A stretch of 64,000 nt of DNA from Mycobacterium sp. NBC_00419 (lineage in GTDB: Bacteria > Actinomycetota > Actinomycetes > Mycobacteriales > Mycobacteriaceae), in assembly GCF_036023875.1 (NCBI RefSeq), contig NZ_CP107931.1, forward strand, positions 1,550,001 to 1,614,000, written 5' to 3'. Positions within the stretch are counted from its first letter, which is position 1, and each line of letters starts with the position of its first letter. The notes beneath the pieces are model-generated. The model saw nothing but the letters and a program-made list of their open reading frames with translations. It was not told the DNA's origin and searched no databases. The position numbers and the translations under genes are program-made. Shown here one piece after another: positions 45,529 through 53,322 of the stretch.

Positions 45529-46458
45529 TCAGGCCAGCAGCGGCACCGCGGTATTGCGGTCATCGGTGAGGATCTCGAACATCGCCCGCCGCGACGCCGT
45601 CAGCTCGGTGTCAAGACCCTTGCCGGACAGGGTGATCCGGCAGTCCGCCAGCGCGGAGTTGTAGCAGTACTTGGTGGTGGCGTCGGTGTCGGTATAGGTC
45701 AGCCCGATCACGTCGGATTCCCGCGCCCGGATCTCGCCGCGCATCTCGATGCCGTCGACCCGACCGCCGAACGACCAGGCGAACGGCTCATAGGTGCCGC
45801 GGCTGTGACGGGCGGCCGCGATCGACCGCACCGCATACTCCCGCCCGGCATGGCGCAAGACGAACAGGGTGGCCGCGGGCAGCCGCAGCGGCCCGAGTGC
45901 GGCGTGCGCGGTGACGATCTCCAGGCTGGAGCCCAGGTGCCCGTCGAACCCGCACACCTGGCCGAAGGCGTAGGCCGGGGTGTGCTTGCGGCCCCAGTTG
46001 TGGTTGACACTGCCGGTCCAGTTCGTCAGCGACACCTGCTCGCCGAGGGTGACCGCGCCGTCGAAGCGGGCCAGCGGATGACGGACCTGGGTTTTGGCGG
46101 TCGGGAACCTCGCCCGGTAGGCGCGGTCGGTGAGCAGTTTGACCGCCGGCTCCTCCCCCGGTGCGATCGCCAGGTCCCACCGGGCACCGTCGATCCTCCC
46201 GCCGGCCCGCAGGTCGTCGATCGCGGTGTCGCCGATGCGCGCCGACCACGGGTCGGTGCGGTAGTCAGTAGCGGCGATCGGGTGCGGCCGCTTGAGCGCG
46301 CGGTTGCCGGCGCCGTCGGGGTCGAAGACCATCACCCACACGTCGGCGACCGGCTGGCCCGGCCGCGGATAGAGCAGCGTCCAGCGCAGCCACACGGCCT
46401 GTGCCCGGCCGGGATGATTGGCGCGGATGAACCGGCTCTCGTAGTACGGGGGCATCAT
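45529..46458 (-). CDS. CrtC/AttH-like lipocalin-fold protein
   Basis: 309 residues with no signal peptide. [25 protein letters not shown] and [17 protein letters not shown] recall carotenoid 1,2-hydratase CrtC/AttH and tocopherol cyclase-like proteins (HxHNWG core). No carotenoid genes lie in the window, so a lipid substrate is only an inference. Divergent from the cyclase gene across about 35 nt. Confidence 0.6.
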   Translation of the reverse strand: MMPPYYESRFIRANHPGRAQAVWLRWTLLYPRPGQPVADVWVMVFDPDGAGNRALKRPHPIAATDYRTDPWSARIGDTAIDDLRAGGRIDGARWDLAIAPGEEPAVKLLTDRAYRARFPTAKTQVRHPLARFDGAVTLGEQVSLTNWTGSVNHNWGRKHTPAYAFGQVCGFDGHLGSSLEIVTAHAALGPLRLPAATLFVLRHAGREYAVRSIAAARHSRGTYEPFAWSFGGRVDGIEMRGEIRARESDVIGLTYTDTDATTKYCYNSALADCRITLSGKGLDTELTASRRAMFEILTDDRNTAVPLLA

Positions 46459-46493
46459 GTGTTCAGGATTGCCGACGGGAGGGCGACGCAGAG

Positions 46494-47282
46494 GTGGGTT
46501 GGACGATCGCGGTGTCGGTTCTGGCCGCGCTGGCGCTCGCCGAGGCGGCGGCGCTGGCGGTGCTGTGGTCGCGCCTGCAGGGCAGCAGGCAGGAGACCGA
46601 GGAACTGCGCGCCCGCCTGGACACCCGCAACCTGCTGTGGACCGGCGGGCGCGAGGCGGTCAAGACGGTGTGGCAGACCGCCAACCTGGTGCGCACCCAG
46701 GGCTTCGGCGGCGCGGTGCGCAGCTCGATCGAGGAACTCGCCGACTGGGCCGACGTGGAGCGGCCCGACCTGGCCCGGCTCGCACCGGACGGCAACGTCG
46801 TCATCATGTTCTCCGACATCGAGGAATCCACCGCGCTCAACGAGCGCATCGGCGACCGGTCCTTCGTCAAGGTCATCGAGGCCCACGACCGGCAGGTGCG
46901 CGGGCTGGTCAAGACGAACGACGGCCACGTGGTCAAGAGCCAGGGCGACGGGTTCATGGTGGCCTTCGCCGACCCGGCCGCCGCGGTACGGTGCGGCGTA
47001 GCCATGCAACAGGCCTTGGCGCGCGACGCCAAACGGTTGCGCAACAACAGCATTCGCGTGCGGATCGGCATCCACATGGGTAAGTCGGTGCGCCGCGGCG
47101 ACGATCTGTTCGGCCGCAACGTGGCGATGGCCGCCCGGGTGGCGAGCCAGGCCGACGGCGGTGAAGTCCTGGTCAGCGAGCCGGTACGGCGGGCGGTGGC
47201 CGACCGGGATTTCGACTCCGGCCGCGACGCCGAACTCAAGGGATTCGCCGGCACCCACCGGCTCTACGCCGTGGTGGCCTAG
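46494..47282 (+). CDS. Class III adenylate/guanylate cyclase, membrane-anchored
   Basis: 262 residues from GTG. One N-terminal helix (about 3-24), a helical linker (about 28-95), then a catalytic domain. Metal-binding Asp108 is in [13 protein letters not shown] and Asp152 in [36 protein letters not shown] contains the transition-state Asn-Arg pair. A complete active site suggests a functional cyclase as a homodimer. Nucleotide specificity cannot be fixed by eye. Confidence 0.85.
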   Translation: MGWTIAVSVLAALALAEAAALAVLWSRLQGSRQETEELRARLDTRNLLWTGGREAVKTVWQTANLVRTQGFGGAVRSSIEELADWADVERPDLARLAPDGNVVIMFSDIEESTALNERIGDRSFVKVIEAHDRQVRGLVKTNDGHVVKSQGDGFMVAFADPAAAVRCGVAMQQALARDAKRLRNNSIRVRIGIHMGKSVRRGDDLFGRNVAMAARVASQADGGEVLVSEPVRRAVADRDFDSGRDAELKGFAGTHRLYAVVA

Positions 47283-47458
47283 TCTCGCGGGTCGGCCTGC
47301 TGGGCGGCTTCGGCGTCGGCGAGGCGCTGATGCAGGCGGCTGCGGATCTGGTCGGGCGTGTAGGCCTTGCGGCGGCGTTGATCCCGCGCGACCAGAACAC
47401 CGCCGGCCATGACACCGGCCGCACCGGCCAGCCCGATCCACTTCCAGATGCTGCGCAT
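47279..47458 (-). CDS. Small membrane-anchored protein, unknown
   Basis: 59 residues from ATG 47458: [46 protein letters not shown]... One N-terminal helix followed by a basic, then helical tail. The stop overlaps the convergent cyclase stop by 4 nt. The gene is divergent from the YiiX-like gene 24 nt away. This type is common in mycobacteria but not named. Confidence 0.7.
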   Translation of the reverse strand: MRSIWKWIGLAGAAGVMAGGVLVARDQRRRKAYTPDQIRSRLHQRLADAEAAQQADPRD

Positions 47459-47481
47459 GCCGATCACACTAAGCTGCGCTG

Positions 47482-48177
47482 GTGACCGTGCACACCGTGT
47501 CCCTGACACAGGCGCTCAACGAGACCCGTACCGGAGATGTCTGGCTGTTTCGCGGCGGGTCCGGCCCGGACCGGGCGATCCAGACGCTGACCAACTCCCC
47601 GATCAACCATGTCGGCATGACGGTGGCGATCGACGACCTGCCACCGCTGATGTGGCACGCCGAACTCGGCCAGAAGCTGACCGACATGTGGACGGGGACC
47701 AACCATCGCGGCGTGCAGCTCAACGACGCACGGGAAGCCGTCGAGCAGTGGCTTTTCCATTACGACCAGCGCTGCTGGCTACGCCAGCTGCACCCGCACG
47801 CCAGCCGCGAACAGGAAGACCGGCTGCTCAAGGTGATCGCCAGGATGGACGGCACACCGTTCCCGTCCACCGCCAGACTGACCGGCCGCTGGATTCGCGG
47901 CCAGATCCCCACGGTCAGCGACTGGACCCGGGGAATTCCGTTCCTGCACAAGAGAGTCCGCGAATCGGCCGAGCGGCGCAAGACCGCCAAACGGGAGAGC
48001 GGCCTGGAAACCGCTTACTGCGCGGAGACCGTCGCCATCACCTACGAGGAGATGGGGTTGATCCGCACCGAGAAGAACGAGAACTGGTTCGACCCCGGCC
48101 GGTTCTGGAGCGGTGACATTCTGCCGCTGATCGACGGCTACCGGCTGGGCGAGGAGATCGAGGTCGTGGCCGGCTGA
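47482..48177 (+). CDS. Permuted papain-fold (YiiX/NlpC-P60-like) hydrolase
   Basis: 231 residues, GTG start. The order of catalytic residues is permuted: an N-terminal His in SPINHVGMTVAID (about residue 43), and a C-terminal Cys in ESGLETAYCAETVAITYEEMG (about 178), as in YiiX/YebB-type enzymes that act on acyl or amide bonds. GDVWLFRGGSGPDRAIQTLTNSP is the characteristic opening of such domains. No signal peptide, so probably cytosolic. Substrate unknown. Confidence 0.75.
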   Translation: MTVHTVSLTQALNETRTGDVWLFRGGSGPDRAIQTLTNSPINHVGMTVAIDDLPPLMWHAELGQKLTDMWTGTNHRGVQLNDAREAVEQWLFHYDQRCWLRQLHPHASREQEDRLLKVIARMDGTPFPSTARLTGRWIRGQIPTVSDWTRGIPFLHKRVRESAERRKTAKRESGLETAYCAETVAITYEEMGLIRTEKNENWFDPGRFWSGDILPLIDGYRLGEEIEVVAG

Positions 48178-48681
48178 CTACTGGGCCCAGACGGCGAGCA
48201 GCTTGCCGTGCGGGTCGCGCAGCAGGATCGCCGTGACGGTCTTGCCGTTGGGGACGTCGTAGGCCACGTGACCGTCGGTCTGCTGGCCGGCAGGCAGCTG
48301 CCCGGAGGTGATCCCCGGGCGGACCGCGCCGACCGCGGGCGCGATCGTCGACCCGTCGGCGGCCTTGGCGACGAAGTAGAACCCGTTGTACGTCGTCGTG
48401 CCGGTCTGCGCGGCGATGGTGACATCGACGGCGTACATCGTCCCCTTCGCCGGGATGATCTGCGCGTCGGGCGGAACCTGGCGGAGGTTGGCGACGGTGT
48501 AGCGCGCGGTGGCGCCTTCGGAGCTGACGGTCTGCGTGGCACCGAAGGGCACCGCCTGCTGCACCGGCACAGCCGCCGAGGTGTCGGCGACTGTGGCGGT
48601 CGGACTCTCAGTGGGGGGTTTCGATTCGGCGCAGCCGGCGCTGAGGACCACTACTGCCATGACCGCGATCGCACCCCGCAT
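48178..48681 (-). CDS. Lipoprotein with DUF4352-like domain
   Basis: 167 residues from ATG 48681. Signal peptide with lipobox LSAGC (Cys17), then a Thr/Pro spacer and an Ig-like beta domain (about 45-167; VPFGATQTVSSEGATARYTVANLRQVPPDAQIIPAKGTMYAVDVTIAAQTG..., ending VTAILLRDPHGKLLAVWAQ), as in DUF4352 lipoproteins. Surface-anchored, function unknown. A TACGAT -10 sits 6 nt upstream of the ATG. Its stop abuts the YiiX-like gene stop. Confidence 0.82.
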   Translation of the reverse strand: MRGAIAVMAVVVLSAGCAESKPPTESPTATVADTSAAVPVQQAVPFGATQTVSSEGATARYTVANLRQVPPDAQIIPAKGTMYAVDVTIAAQTGTTTYNGFYFVAKAADGSTIAPAVGAVRPGITSGQLPAGQQTDGHVAYDVPNGKTVTAILLRDPHGKLLAVWAQ

Positions 48682-48687
48682 TGACGG

Positions 48688-48693
48688 ATCGTA
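48688..48693 (-). promoter_or_regulatory. Predicted -10 element of the DUF4352 lipoprotein gene (leaderless)
   Basis: TACGAT on the minus strand, 6 nt before the ATG at 48681 and just downstream of the terminator hairpin. Confidence 0.4.
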
Positions 48694-48701
48694 GCCACAG
48701 A

Positions 48702-48739
48702 ACACACCCCTGCGGGAGGGAGGGCCCGCAGGGGTGTGT
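48702..48739 (-). terminator. Perfect 15-bp hairpin terminator of the 45-residue gene
   Basis: ACACACCCCTGCGGG and its exact complement CCCGCAGGGGTGTGT enclose an 8-nt loop. On the plus strand GTTTCTTT follows. It separates the small gene (minus, upstream) from the lipoprotein gene. Confidence 0.75.
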
Positions 48740-48769
48740 GTTTCTTTCATGGGAGAGGCAAGAAAACGT

Positions 48770-48907
48770 CTAGGCAGTCACCAGTTCGCCCGCCGGCCGG
48801 TACACGGGGATGAGCTGCTCGATCGGGGCGATCCAGGTGCTGGAGATCTCAGCGCCACGGTAGGTGGCCAGGGCGCCCTGGCGGGTGATGATCGTGTTCG
48901 GCTTCAT
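48770..48907 (-). CDS. Small protein of 45 residues, unknown
   Basis: ATG 48907 to TAG 48770: MKPNTIITRQGALATYRGAE, then ISSTWIAPIEQLIPVYRPAGELVTA. Third codon positions are nearly all G or C, and a perfect terminator follows, so it looks like a genuine gene. The upstream site is weak. No similarity is recognised. Confidence 0.6.
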   Translation of the reverse strand: MKPNTIITRQGALATYRGAEISSTWIAPIEQLIPVYRPAGELVTA

Positions 48908-48999
48908 GTCATTCAGATTCGCCCATTGCCGACGGTTGCGGTGTCCACCGGCTGGCCGGGATCGGGGTGGAATCCGCTGTCCCCCGATCGGTGGACACC

Positions 49000-50208
49000 T
49001 CAGCTCAGCGACAGCCCGCGGTAGATCTCGTTGAGCGCGGCGGGCAGTATCGCGTTGGCCGTCGTCTGGCCGTCCGGCGATAACGTCAGGTTCGTCCAGA
49101 TCACCAGCGTCACATCGTGATCCGGGTCGTAGCCCATGAACGAGTTGAAGCCCGGCATTTCCCCGCCGTGGTAGTACATGGCCGCAGTCGGGCCGAACCG
49201 CTGATAGGAGATCCCGTAGCCATACTTCTGCCCGTCGGGGGCAGCGGGGTCCTCCGGGCGCAGGCTGTCCAGCCACTGCCGGTGGTGGTCGGCGTCGAAC
49301 ACTTGGCCTGAGACAAGGGCTTTGATCCAGGTGGCCATGTCGTTCGCGGTGGAGATCGCCCCGCCGGCCGCGGTGGCATACGACGGGTTCTGGTCGGTGT
49401 AGTCGATCGGTTGCAGTGTCCCGGCCCTCGCGGCGGCCTGCATCTGCGGCGGATACGGGACGTCGGCGAGGGCATAGAAGCTACCGCCGTACATGTAGCC
49501 GTGGGAGTAGGGCGCGGGCAGTGCGGTGTCATCTGCGGCAGGCAGCGACGTCTGGGCGAGGCCGAACGGTGTGAACAGCCGCGACTGCAGTTGCTCGGCG
49601 AGCGGTGCTGCACCGACCTTTTCGGCGATCAGACCGAGCAGGGCGTAGTTGGTGTTGTTGTAGTCGTAGGCGGTGCCGGGGGCGAACTTCGGCGGATGCC
49701 GAAACGCGATGGCGAGGGCGTCCTGCGGGTTCCACGCCTTGGCCGGCTCGGTGTCCATCACATCGGCGAGCGCGGGATCTTCGGTGTAGCCGTAGAGGCC
49801 GCTGCGCATGGTGAGCAGATGCGCGATGGTGATGTCGCCTCCGCCAGGCACGTTCGGCACATACGCCGACACCGGGTCGGTGAGCTTGAGCTTGCCGTCT
49901 TGGGCCAGCAGCACGATCAGCGCAGCGGTCATGGTCTTGGTGTTGGACGCGATGCGGAAGTGGGTGGCCGGCGTCGGCGGGGTCTGGGTGCCGAGCTGCG
50001 TGGTGCCGACGGCGGCGGTGACGGTTCCCTCCGGCGTGCGCAGGAGCACCATCGCGCCGGGCACGAGGAGTTTCTTCGCGGCCGACTCGATCGCGGCGTG
50101 AAATGCCTGTGCGTTCAACGGTTTCAGCACACTTGGTGGCGCCGACGTGGTCGAGCAGCCGGCGATGAGCGCGACGGCCAGCGGCACGGCCCACATCCTC
50201 GATCGCAT
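49000..50208 (-). CDS. Lipoprotein serine hydrolase, beta-lactamase/DD-peptidase (class C-like) family
   Basis: 402 residues with lipobox IAGCS (Cys18). SxxK is RIASNTKTMTA (Ser about 89), the YxN-type motif is YDYNNTNYALLGLIAEKVG, and the third motif is replaced by YHGGEMPG (HxG), as in esterase/DD-peptidase members. GLYGYTEDPALADVM and AAGGAISTANDMATWIKAL are family blocks. Likely an envelope D-aminopeptidase or esterase rather than a true beta-lactamase. Confidence 0.85.
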   Translation of the reverse strand: MRSRMWAVPLAVALIAGCSTTSAPPSVLKPLNAQAFHAAIESAAKKLLVPGAMVLLRTPEGTVTAAVGTTQLGTQTPPTPATHFRIASNTKTMTAALIVLLAQDGKLKLTDPVSAYVPNVPGGGDITIAHLLTMRSGLYGYTEDPALADVMDTEPAKAWNPQDALAIAFRHPPKFAPGTAYDYNNTNYALLGLIAEKVGAAPLAEQLQSRLFTPFGLAQTSLPAADDTALPAPYSHGYMYGGSFYALADVPYPPQMQAAARAGTLQPIDYTDQNPSYATAAGGAISTANDMATWIKALVSGQVFDADHHRQWLDSLRPEDPAAPDGQKYGYGISYQRFGPTAAMYYHGGEMPGFNSFMGYDPDHDVTLVIWTNLTLSPDGQTTANAILPAALNEIYRGLSLS

Positions 50209-50285
50209 GGTGACAGCGTCGCACGACTAACACCAGGATGGGGGCCCTAAGGCCCGCCGTCGCTGCAGCTCTTTGCCGGGGCAAC

Positions 50286-50291
50286 TATGCT
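50286..50291 (+). promoter_or_regulatory. Predicted -10 element of the Ser/Thr-rich lipoprotein gene
   Basis: TATGCT, a strong TANNNT match, 33 nt before the ATG at 50325; the GAGAGGA ribosome-binding site lies between. Confidence 0.45.
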
Positions 50292-50324
50292 GCCTCCGTT
50301 CGCCCCCTATGAGAGGAACCCGCC

Positions 50325-50768
50325 ATGCCACGACTGCTCACGACCACGCTGATCGCACCCATTGCCGTGGCCGCGCTGAGCTTGTCCCTATCCGGCTGTG
50401 GCGGTTCGCAGTCCTCGTCGACCTCGTCAACGACATCGGCTTCGGCGTCGACCACCTCATCTGCGGCTGAATCGACGTCTGCCAGTGCGGCGGCCACTGC
50501 TGAGGCCGGCACGCTGGCGGCGGCCTGTTCCCAGATCGACGCGGTGATGAGTGACAACCCCGACGCCGATCCGGCCGGTACCGCCAAGAAACTCGAAGAC
50601 ATCAAGGCCGAGGTCACCACACCGGATGCCGATCTGATCGAGGCGTTAGTGACGGCCTACACGGCGATCGCCGAGAACCCGGCCGGTCCTGCCGATGACG
50701 TGTACAACTCCTCGAAGGCGCTGGGTGCCGCGTGCGAGAGTGCGACGACCGCGCCGAAACCGAACTGA
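50325..50768 (+). CDS. Small Ser/Thr/Ala-rich lipoprotein
   Basis: 147 residues, GAGAGGA before the ATG. Lipobox LSGCG (Cys25), a Ser/Thr/Ala spacer (about 27-62), then a helical domain with two cysteines (AACSQIDAVMSDNPDADPAGTAKKLEDIKAEV...SKALGAACESATTAPKPN). Envelope protein of unknown function. It precedes arr by 117 nt with a hairpin in between, so read-through into arr may be controlled. Confidence 0.82.
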   Translation: MPRLLTTTLIAPIAVAALSLSLSGCGGSQSSSTSSTTSASASTTSSAAESTSASAAATAEAGTLAAACSQIDAVMSDNPDADPAGTAKKLEDIKAEVTTPDADLIEALVTAYTAIAENPAGPADDVYNSSKALGAACESATTAPKPN

Positions 50769-50806
50769 TCGCGGGGGATATCAACCCCGCCCTCTTCAGA
50801 CTATGG

Positions 50807-50841
50807 CAGACCCCGGGCCTTGCGGCAAGGCCCGGGGTCTG
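50807..50841 (+). promoter_or_regulatory. Hairpin resembling the rifamycin-associated element (RAE) upstream of arr
   Basis: A perfect 15-bp stem with loop GCGGC. The centre GGGCCTTGCGGCAAGGCCC resembles the inverted repeat I recall for the RAE of actinobacterial rifamycin-resistance genes. It lies 45 nt before the arr start and could also act as terminator of the preceding lipoprotein gene. Confidence 0.65.
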
Positions 50842-50850
50842 TCGCAGACT

Positions 50851-50875
50851 GTCCTGTCACAACATCCGACAGGAC
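50851..50875 (+). promoter_or_regulatory. Second hairpin reaching the arr ribosome-binding site
   Basis: GTCCTGTC and GACAGGAC form a perfect 8-bp stem around 9 nt. The right arm runs into the GGACGGAG site before the GTG, so folding could limit translation of arr. Confidence 0.45.
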
Positions 50876-50885
50876 GGAGACTGCC

Positions 50886-51314
50886 GTGCCCACAGAACCG
50901 AAACCCTTTGTGCCACATGAGTCCGGCGCATACCTGCACGGGACCAAGGCCGACCTCGCGGTGGGCGATCTGCTGATTGCGGGGCGCCGGATGAACCACG
51001 ACCAGAAGCGCCACGCCAACCACGTGTACGTCACGCAGACGTTGGACGCTGCCACCTGGGGCGCGGAGCTGGCCGTGGGTGAGGGTCGCGGACGGATCTA
51101 CATCGTGGAACCGACCGGTGCGCTCGAGGACGATCCCAACGTCACCGACAAGCGGCTACCCGGCAACCCCACGCGTTCCTATCGCACCCGGGAGCCGGTA
51201 CGGGTCGTCGGCGAGATCACCGACTGGGTCGGCCATTCCCCCGACGAGCTGGCGCGGATGCGCGCGGCGTTGGCCGACCTCGCGCGGCGCGGATTGGATG
51301 TGGTCTACGACTGA
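50886..51314 (+). CDS. arr: Rifamycin NAD+ ADP-ribosyltransferase
   Basis: 142 residues from GTG 50886 (GGAG 6 nt upstream), the usual Arr length. Characteristic blocks: HESGAYLHGTKADLAVGDLLIAG, HVYVTQTLDAATWGAELAVGEGRGRIYIVEPTGALEDDPNVTDKRLPGNPTRSYRTREPVRVVGEITDWVGHSPDEL. The His, Tyr and Asp residues of the NAD/rifampicin site are in place. It ADP-ribosylates the ansa-bridge C23 hydroxyl and inactivates rifampicin. Intrinsic in M. smegmatis-type species, absent from M. tuberculosis. Confidence 0.95.
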   Translation: MPTEPKPFVPHESGAYLHGTKADLAVGDLLIAGRRMNHDQKRHANHVYVTQTLDAATWGAELAVGEGRGRIYIVEPTGALEDDPNVTDKRLPGNPTRSYRTREPVRVVGEITDWVGHSPDELARMRAALADLARRGLDVVYD

Positions 51315-51374
51315 GCGACTGTGGGCGTTATGTACGCATATCGCGCCGATGGCGTACATAACCCACACAGTCGC
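51315..51374. terminator. Long inverted repeat between arr and vapC
   Basis: 23-nt arms (51315-51337 and 51352-51374) match at 21 of 23 positions around a 14-nt centre. The sequence is unusually AT-containing (GTTATGTACGC). It overlaps the end of arr by position only and probably terminates both convergent genes; it may alternatively be a small mobile repeat. Confidence 0.6.
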
Positions 51375-51401
51375 GGTCGCGTTAAACGTTGCCGAACAAC
51401 G

Positions 51402-51770
51402 TCACCCATCGAACAACCGCACCTTGATGTCCACACATGCAGACTGCAATCGCTTGTCCCTTGTCCACAGCTGCGCTCCGCCCACCACCGACACAGCCGC
51501 CATCAGGTGAACATCGACTGCACTCAGCCCTCGGCCCCACAACCGACGCTCGTTCGTCAGGTGCAGGACCTCGCGATGATCCATCACCGGAAACTGGTAC
51601 AGGTTGGCGAGCAGATCGAGAACCACGTCGCGTTGAGCGATCGACCCGAGTGCCATCTCCTCCACCACCAAGGCGTGGCAGCCGACCTGATCAACGGCTA
51701 ACAGTTCGACGAGACGCGGCTCGGTCGCGTGCAGATGATCGATCCAGATCGCGGTATCAACCAGGATCAT
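51402..51770 (-). CDS. vapC32: PIN-domain ribonuclease toxin VapC32
   Basis: 122 residues. PIN acidic residues: Asp5 (MILVDTAIWIDHL), Glu in VVEEMALGS, Asp in RGLSAVDVHLMAA and Asp in LWTRDKRL. It closely matches my memory of Rv1114 (LDLLANLYQFPV, RRLWGRGL.AVD, ARLWTRDKRL). VapC toxins are Mg-dependent RNases, usually cutting tRNA or rRNA. Overlaps vapB by 4 nt. Confidence 0.93.
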   Translation of the reverse strand: MILVDTAIWIDHLHATEPRLVELLAVDQVGCHALVVEEMALGSIAQRDVVLDLLANLYQFPVMDHREVLHLTNERRLWGRGLSAVDVHLMAAVSVVGGAQLWTRDKRLQSACVDIKVRLFDG

Positions 51771-51964
51771 TCGGCCGCTCTGCGCCGACGCCGAGGGGCC
51801 TCCGCCGCTGGGTCTGTTCCTCCCAGTGCGGCCAGACGCCGGGCGCTCTCCACCCGGATCAGTGTCTGCAATCCCTGCCGGAGCAGTGCGACGTTCTCAT
51901 GCACCCCGGTCAGTGCGGCGGCTTTGGCCAGCAACTCGTCGTCGATCGTCACCGTTGTCCTCAT
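51767..51964 (-). CDS. vapB32: Antitoxin VapB32
   Basis: 65 residues, the same length as Rv1113. MRTTVTIDDELLAKAAALTGVHENVALLRQGLQTLI is the VapB DNA-binding/dimerisation part; the basic C-terminus (APRRRRRAAE) should wrap the toxin. An upstream inverted repeat is the probable autoregulation site. Confidence 0.92.
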   Translation of the reverse strand: MRTTVTIDDELLAKAAALTGVHENVALLRQGLQTLIRVESARRLAALGGTDPAAEAPRRRRRAAE

Positions 51965-51979
51965 GAGACACCAACTCTC

Positions 51980-52004
51980 GCATCATTGATGCACACCATG
52001 ATGC
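51980..52004. promoter_or_regulatory. Probable VapB operator
   Basis: GCATCAT (51980-51986) and ATGATGC (51998-52004) form a 7-bp inverted repeat with an 11-nt spacer. An inner GATGC half adds a second symmetric arrangement. Starts 16 nt upstream of vapB. Confidence 0.55.
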
Positions 52005-52117
52005 CACGTTCACGCGCCGGCGGCATTTACAGCCTGGACAAGTGAGAACTTCCGGCGCGAAGCTCTCAGACCGAGATGCGATCGGGTCGCGCTGGCCAGC
52101 GCCACTCGTCACAGCAC

Positions 52118-52483
52118 TCAGACGACCTTCTTCACCACGCTCGACTTCAACTGCATCCGCCCGAAGCCCGGCACATTCGCGTCGATGTCGTGATCGCCGA
52201 CGCCATCGGAGATGAGCCGGATTCCACGGACCTTCGTGCCGGCTTTGATAACCCCGCCACCGCCGCCCTTGACCTTCACGGTCGTCGCGACGATCACCGT
52301 GTCTCCGTCAGCGAGGACGTTGCCGACCGAGTCCTTGATCGCGGCACCGGCGTGCGCGGAATCGACATCGGACACCTCATCAGCCGACCACTCGTGCGCA
52401 CACATCGGGCACACCAGCAGCGGCCCCTGCTCGTAGGTGAACTCACTCGCACACGCCGGACACGGCGGCAGAACGTCAGACAT
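52118..52483 (-). CDS. PhnA/YjdM family zinc-ribbon protein
   Basis: 121 residues: an N-terminal zinc ribbon (PPCPACASEFTYEQGPLLVCPMCAHEW, CxxC...CxxC), then the PhnA core (DSVGNVLADGDTVIVATTVKVKGGGGGVIKAGTKVRGIRL...DIDANVPGFGRMQLKSSVVKKV). Despite the phosphonate name its function is unknown. Its first codons overlap the displaced ychF end (FRFNV-stop), so in the ancestral genome phnA probably followed ychF with an overlap. Confidence 0.9.
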   Translation of the reverse strand: MSDVLPPCPACASEFTYEQGPLLVCPMCAHEWSADEVSDVDSAHAGAAIKDSVGNVLADGDTVIVATTVKVKGGGGGVIKAGTKVRGIRLISDGVGDHDIDANVPGFGRMQLKSSVVKKVV

Positions 52484-52529
52484 TGAACCGGAACTCCACC
52501 ACGAACTCATCGCCAATCAACGTCATGAC

Positions 52530-53303
52530 CTACCCTGGGCCTAAGGTCAGCCCGGTTACAACGTCTGCCTGTGCGATCCACCGCGCCAAAAGGCTCCACG
52601 CCGCCAGGGTCTCCAGTGCCTCTTGTTCGCTCAGGTCCTCGGCCCCAACATGGTTGAGTGGGTTTCGGACACCAGAGAACAGCCCTTTTCCTAGCGATAT
52701 GGCACCCACGTGTCGATCCTTGAACAGGGCTGGATTCGTCTCGTCACACAGACGTAGACGCACCTTTCCCGCCTCGGGCGGATTGATACCAAACGCGGCC
52801 TCTACCAAGTTCGTCTCACCCAGGTCTGGACGTTGAGCCTTCGCCTTCAGTTGAGTGTTGACATTGATCGCTGCGGCCCAGACGGCAGCGTCGTAGTTGC
52901 CGCCCTCCCAATGCGGTCGGGCAGCTTGCCAAACCCAAGGGTGGAGGGCGTCGGCTACTAGAGCTGGTCCGGACGGCGACAGCCCCAGACGCTCACGGAC
53001 CTCAATCCCCTCTTCCAATTCGAAAATCAACTTTCGTACCCGCGAGGCTTCCAAGCGCCAGCGGTCGTCCCACTTCGGCCAGACGGCCTCAGCTACCCGG
53101 TGGACGCGATTGGAGATCGTTTCTCGCTCCGCCAGGGAGCCCCTAATTCGCCCTTTTGGCCCATGCTGCTCGCGCTCGGCTTCGGGGATCGGAACCCGCT
53201 CATGCAGTCGAAGCCACTCGTTGCACTGCTCAATGGCCCATTCTTCGTCCATCCCCTGGGGTGCGCCGGTGCTGGCCTTCGCGCCCTCTTTGTCACCGCT
53301 CAT
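52530..53303 (-). CDS. HEPN-motif protein of the TIGR02391/Ymh type
   Basis: 257 residues. Residues 1-110 are hydrophilic and helical, of unknown fold. The C-terminal half matches the Ymh/TIGR02391 pattern: ALHPWVWQAARPHWEGGNYDAAVWAAAINVNTQLKAK, ETNLVEAAFGINPPEAGKVRLRLCDET, then FSGVRNPLNHVGAEDLSEQEALETLAAWSLLARWI. Arg213-Asn-x3-His218 is the R-N-x3-H form of the HEPN ribonuclease motif Rx4-6H. HEPN proteins are commonly toxins or antiphage effectors. GC content is visibly below the neighbours. The ribosome-binding site is weak, so the start is uncertain. RNase activity is inferred. Confidence 0.7.
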   Translation of the reverse strand: MSGDKEGAKASTGAPQGMDEEWAIEQCNEWLRLHERVPIPEAEREQHGPKGRIRGSLAERETISNRVHRVAEAVWPKWDDRWRLEASRVRKLIFELEEGIEVRERLGLSPSGPALVADALHPWVWQAARPHWEGGNYDAAVWAAAINVNTQLKAKAQRPDLGETNLVEAAFGINPPEAGKVRLRLCDETNPALFKDRHVGAISLGKGLFSGVRNPLNHVGAEDLSEQEALETLAAWSLLARWIAQADVVTGLTLGPG

Positions 53304-53322
53304 GCTCGATCACCGCGCCCTG

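Noticed and set aside
45439..47001. 520-codon plus-strand frame
   Set aside because: Antisense to the CrtC/AttH-like gene and out of frame with the cyclase; no recognisable domain.
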